Assembly (NCBI GenBank): GCA_038277395.1
Contig: CM076193.1
Span: forward strand, 150,153,813-150,217,812
Direction of reading: 5' to 3'
DNA length: 64,000 nucleotides
Source: Dryocosmus kuriphilus
Lineage: Eukaryota > Arthropoda > Insecta > Hymenoptera > Cynipidae
Both the position numbers and the translations under genes were made by a program. Shown in pieces: positions 62,460-64,000 of the stretch (positions within the stretch are counted from its first letter, which is position 1; every line of letters starts with the position of its first letter). The notes beneath the pieces are model-generated. The model made no database searches and had not been told where the DNA came from. It saw nothing but the letters and a program-made list of their open reading frames with translations.

Positions 62460-63035
62460 CATGTGCCACTGAGCGGAAGACCTACATTACCAACCTCAAT
62501 TTCAGGATTTCTCCATTTATTTTTTGAACCACAGAACTTTTTTTCTAAATAAAATAACGGACTGAAACTTTGGGAAATGCATGAGAAGACAATAAATTGC
62601 GTTTGTAGACATTATTTAGGTAGGAATTTTGAAAAAAACTTTTTTTCGACGAATTTAAAACTGGAAATTTCTTGGAGCTTCTCCAGAAACTTTTTGAATC
62701 ACGGAACTTTTTTTATACATGATATATTGACCTAAAATTTTCAGAGAAGCAAAATGGGATAATAAATTATGTTTTTATACCCGATTTAAGTATAAATAAT
62801 GTAAAAATATTTGTAATAACTAAATACATTGAACATTCCCAGCGATACCGACCATGCTGTTGAACTCTGTAATCAATGTCTTTTTTTCAGTGGAGCAATT
62901 TTAAGGTAAGCGACTCCTCTGTCTTCAAGAAAATCGGGCAAACATCGTTAGAAAACATTATAAACAACAATTTTTGTACGTATAGAACAAATGAACAAAC
63001 TAATATGTAAATTCGCGGCGTCGCCTGTCACTCCT
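62460..63035. repeat. Two diverged ~180-bp copies
   Basis: TTTTTTGAACCACAGAACTTTTTTT (62520, split as TTTTTTGAACCACAG AACTTTTTTT) and CTTTTTGAATCACGGAACTT (62690) start similar stretches, each followed by an ATAATAAATT-type phrase. No gene. Confidence 0.5.
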
Positions 63036-63038
63036 GTC

Positions 63039-63833
63039 AAATAAATTTATCAGACGGGTTATCTGATAGATAGTGATTTCGGGTTGATCCACTGAAATTT
63101 ATGTGGCAGATAGTTACCCTTCAGATATATAGGGATATATAGGAAATACGAGTACTCTTCGTATGAAGGGCCTATATGTGACCAGAGATGTGGCAGAGAG
63201 GTTAATATCCTGTAAATAAACACAAATGCAAAATTTTCAAATTGTAGAGAATGAAAAAAATCATGTGTATTTGAAGGTTATATTGTGTATATGTTGTCAA
63301 AATATAAAACTATCAATAATTACATATTTATTGCACATTTTTTAAAAGTTATGTGTCATAGATTTTTATGCTAGTTGCGTAAAAGCAAAGATATTATAAT
63401 ATCTTGGGTAAAAGTTTCTGAATAAATATTAATATCACTTAAAAATGTTAATAAACAAAATTGTTGAGGCCGTTTAAGCCAATGTTTATTCATCACCTTT
63501 CTTCAACTTTTAATAAGCACTAAAAATTAATGGGGGGCATGTATAACCTTAATTCACATTTTTTCAAAGTAAATATATACATACCGGTCTGTTTGATGCC
63601 ATCATTAATAATTTCCGTCTTCCATGTTCATTATGTTGATTTTTAGCCAATTCTAACCTCCCTTTTCCTTTTAAACATGGCGCTAATTGATGGATAAAGC
63701 GTTATTGGCCACTTCGACCGGCCGATAGTTAACTCTCGGATAACTGCGACTTTATCTGTCGGATAGCGCCAGATAGCGCTTTCCAAAGGTGGATCAACAC
63801 GAAAATTCCCTATCTGGTAGATAAATTTATTTG
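63039..63833. mobile_element. MITE-like element, ~0.8 kb
   Basis: CAAATAAATTTATC at the left is mirrored by GATAAATTTATTTG at the right, and inside each end GGTTGATCCAC/GTGGATCAAC and ATCTGATAGATAG/CTATCTGGTAG also mirror. No coding frame. Confidence 0.7.
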
Positions 63834-64000
63834 TAACTTTATTGGAAGATGGATCAACTGGCCGTTAGGTGCGGTAAGTGGCGGCGCAGTGAGGGAACAA
63901 TATACTTTATGTGTCCTGTAACGTCCGAGATTCATTTTTACCGCGAAACTTTGAAATCGAGTTTTAATTTAAATTTATCAACACTCAAGTGAGCTTTGTT
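63834..64000. other. Unassigned window end
   Basis: Nothing recognisable. Confidence 0.3.

Noticed and set aside
1..64000. CRISPR arrays, bacterial promoters, operons or ribosome binding sites
   Set aside because: No direct-repeat/spacer pattern of that kind; all evidence is of a eukaryotic genome.

Overview
The window looks like intergenic or intronic heterochromatin-like DNA from an arthropod, most probably an insect. It is AT-rich, has no operons, ribosomal genes or bacterial signals, and carries the usual insect transposon families: D,D34D mariners, PIF/Harbinger copies, RTE, RNase-H-bearing and CR1/L2/Kiri-type LINEs, purine-rich LINEs, a tRNA-derived SINE and many MITE-like hairpins. 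A hymenopteran with a large, repeat-rich genome is my guess, but nothing in the sequence proves the order. No complete host gene was found. There are only candidate exons: a signal-peptide exon behind a TATA box and initiator near 22.95-23.1 kb, and candidate terminal exons near 34.2-34.5, 39.6-39.7, 44.4-44.9 and 56.7-56.9 kb.

Layout. 0-3.4 kb: unassigned AT-rich DNA with an 81-bp tandem repeat. 3.5-5.3 kb: broken copy of a multi-copy invertebrate gene family. 5.7-8.0 kb: two mariner remnants separated by a MITE. 9.1-13.2 kb: three partial Harbinger elements, with an ORF1-only purine-rich LINE between the first two. 13.2-16.4 kb: two more mariners. 16.9-18.5 kb: a Harbinger with both ends, full of a tandem repeat. 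18.6-22.4 kb: the most unusual element, a 3.8-kb DNA transposon whose inverted ends are arrays of ~120-bp units around a 616-codon DDE-like protein. 22.9-25.5 kb: candidate exon and MITEs. 25.5-34.2 kb: a minus-strand LINE (DUF4780-like ORF1; endonuclease, RT and RNase H in ORF2) interrupted by an intact mariner and by a ~2.2-kb LTR-like insert. 34.2-39 kb: hairpins, (GA)16 and a 175-bp tandem repeat. 39.08-44.22 kb: an inverted-repeat-bounded block with another broken multi-copy gene and a decayed purine-rich LINE. 44.2-48 kb: unknown exon, MITE, ORF1-only LINE with target duplication, SINE. 48.4-56.6 kb: a nested stack of MITE-like ends, RTE LINE and minus-strand Kiri-like LINE. 57-64 kb: GC-rich mini-hairpins, decayed tandem repeats, and a nested pair of inverted-repeat elements whose core is 2.4 kb of 10-bp-periodic A-tracts.

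The genes do not work together as a pathway. The story is one of layered insertions. The autonomous parts that may still function are the mariner at 25.66-26.99 kb, whose 351-codon transposase frame is open with all three catalytic aspartates, and possibly the 616-codon transposase-like protein, which is open but lacks an obvious ATG start. All assignments come from reading motifs by eye; no database search was possible.
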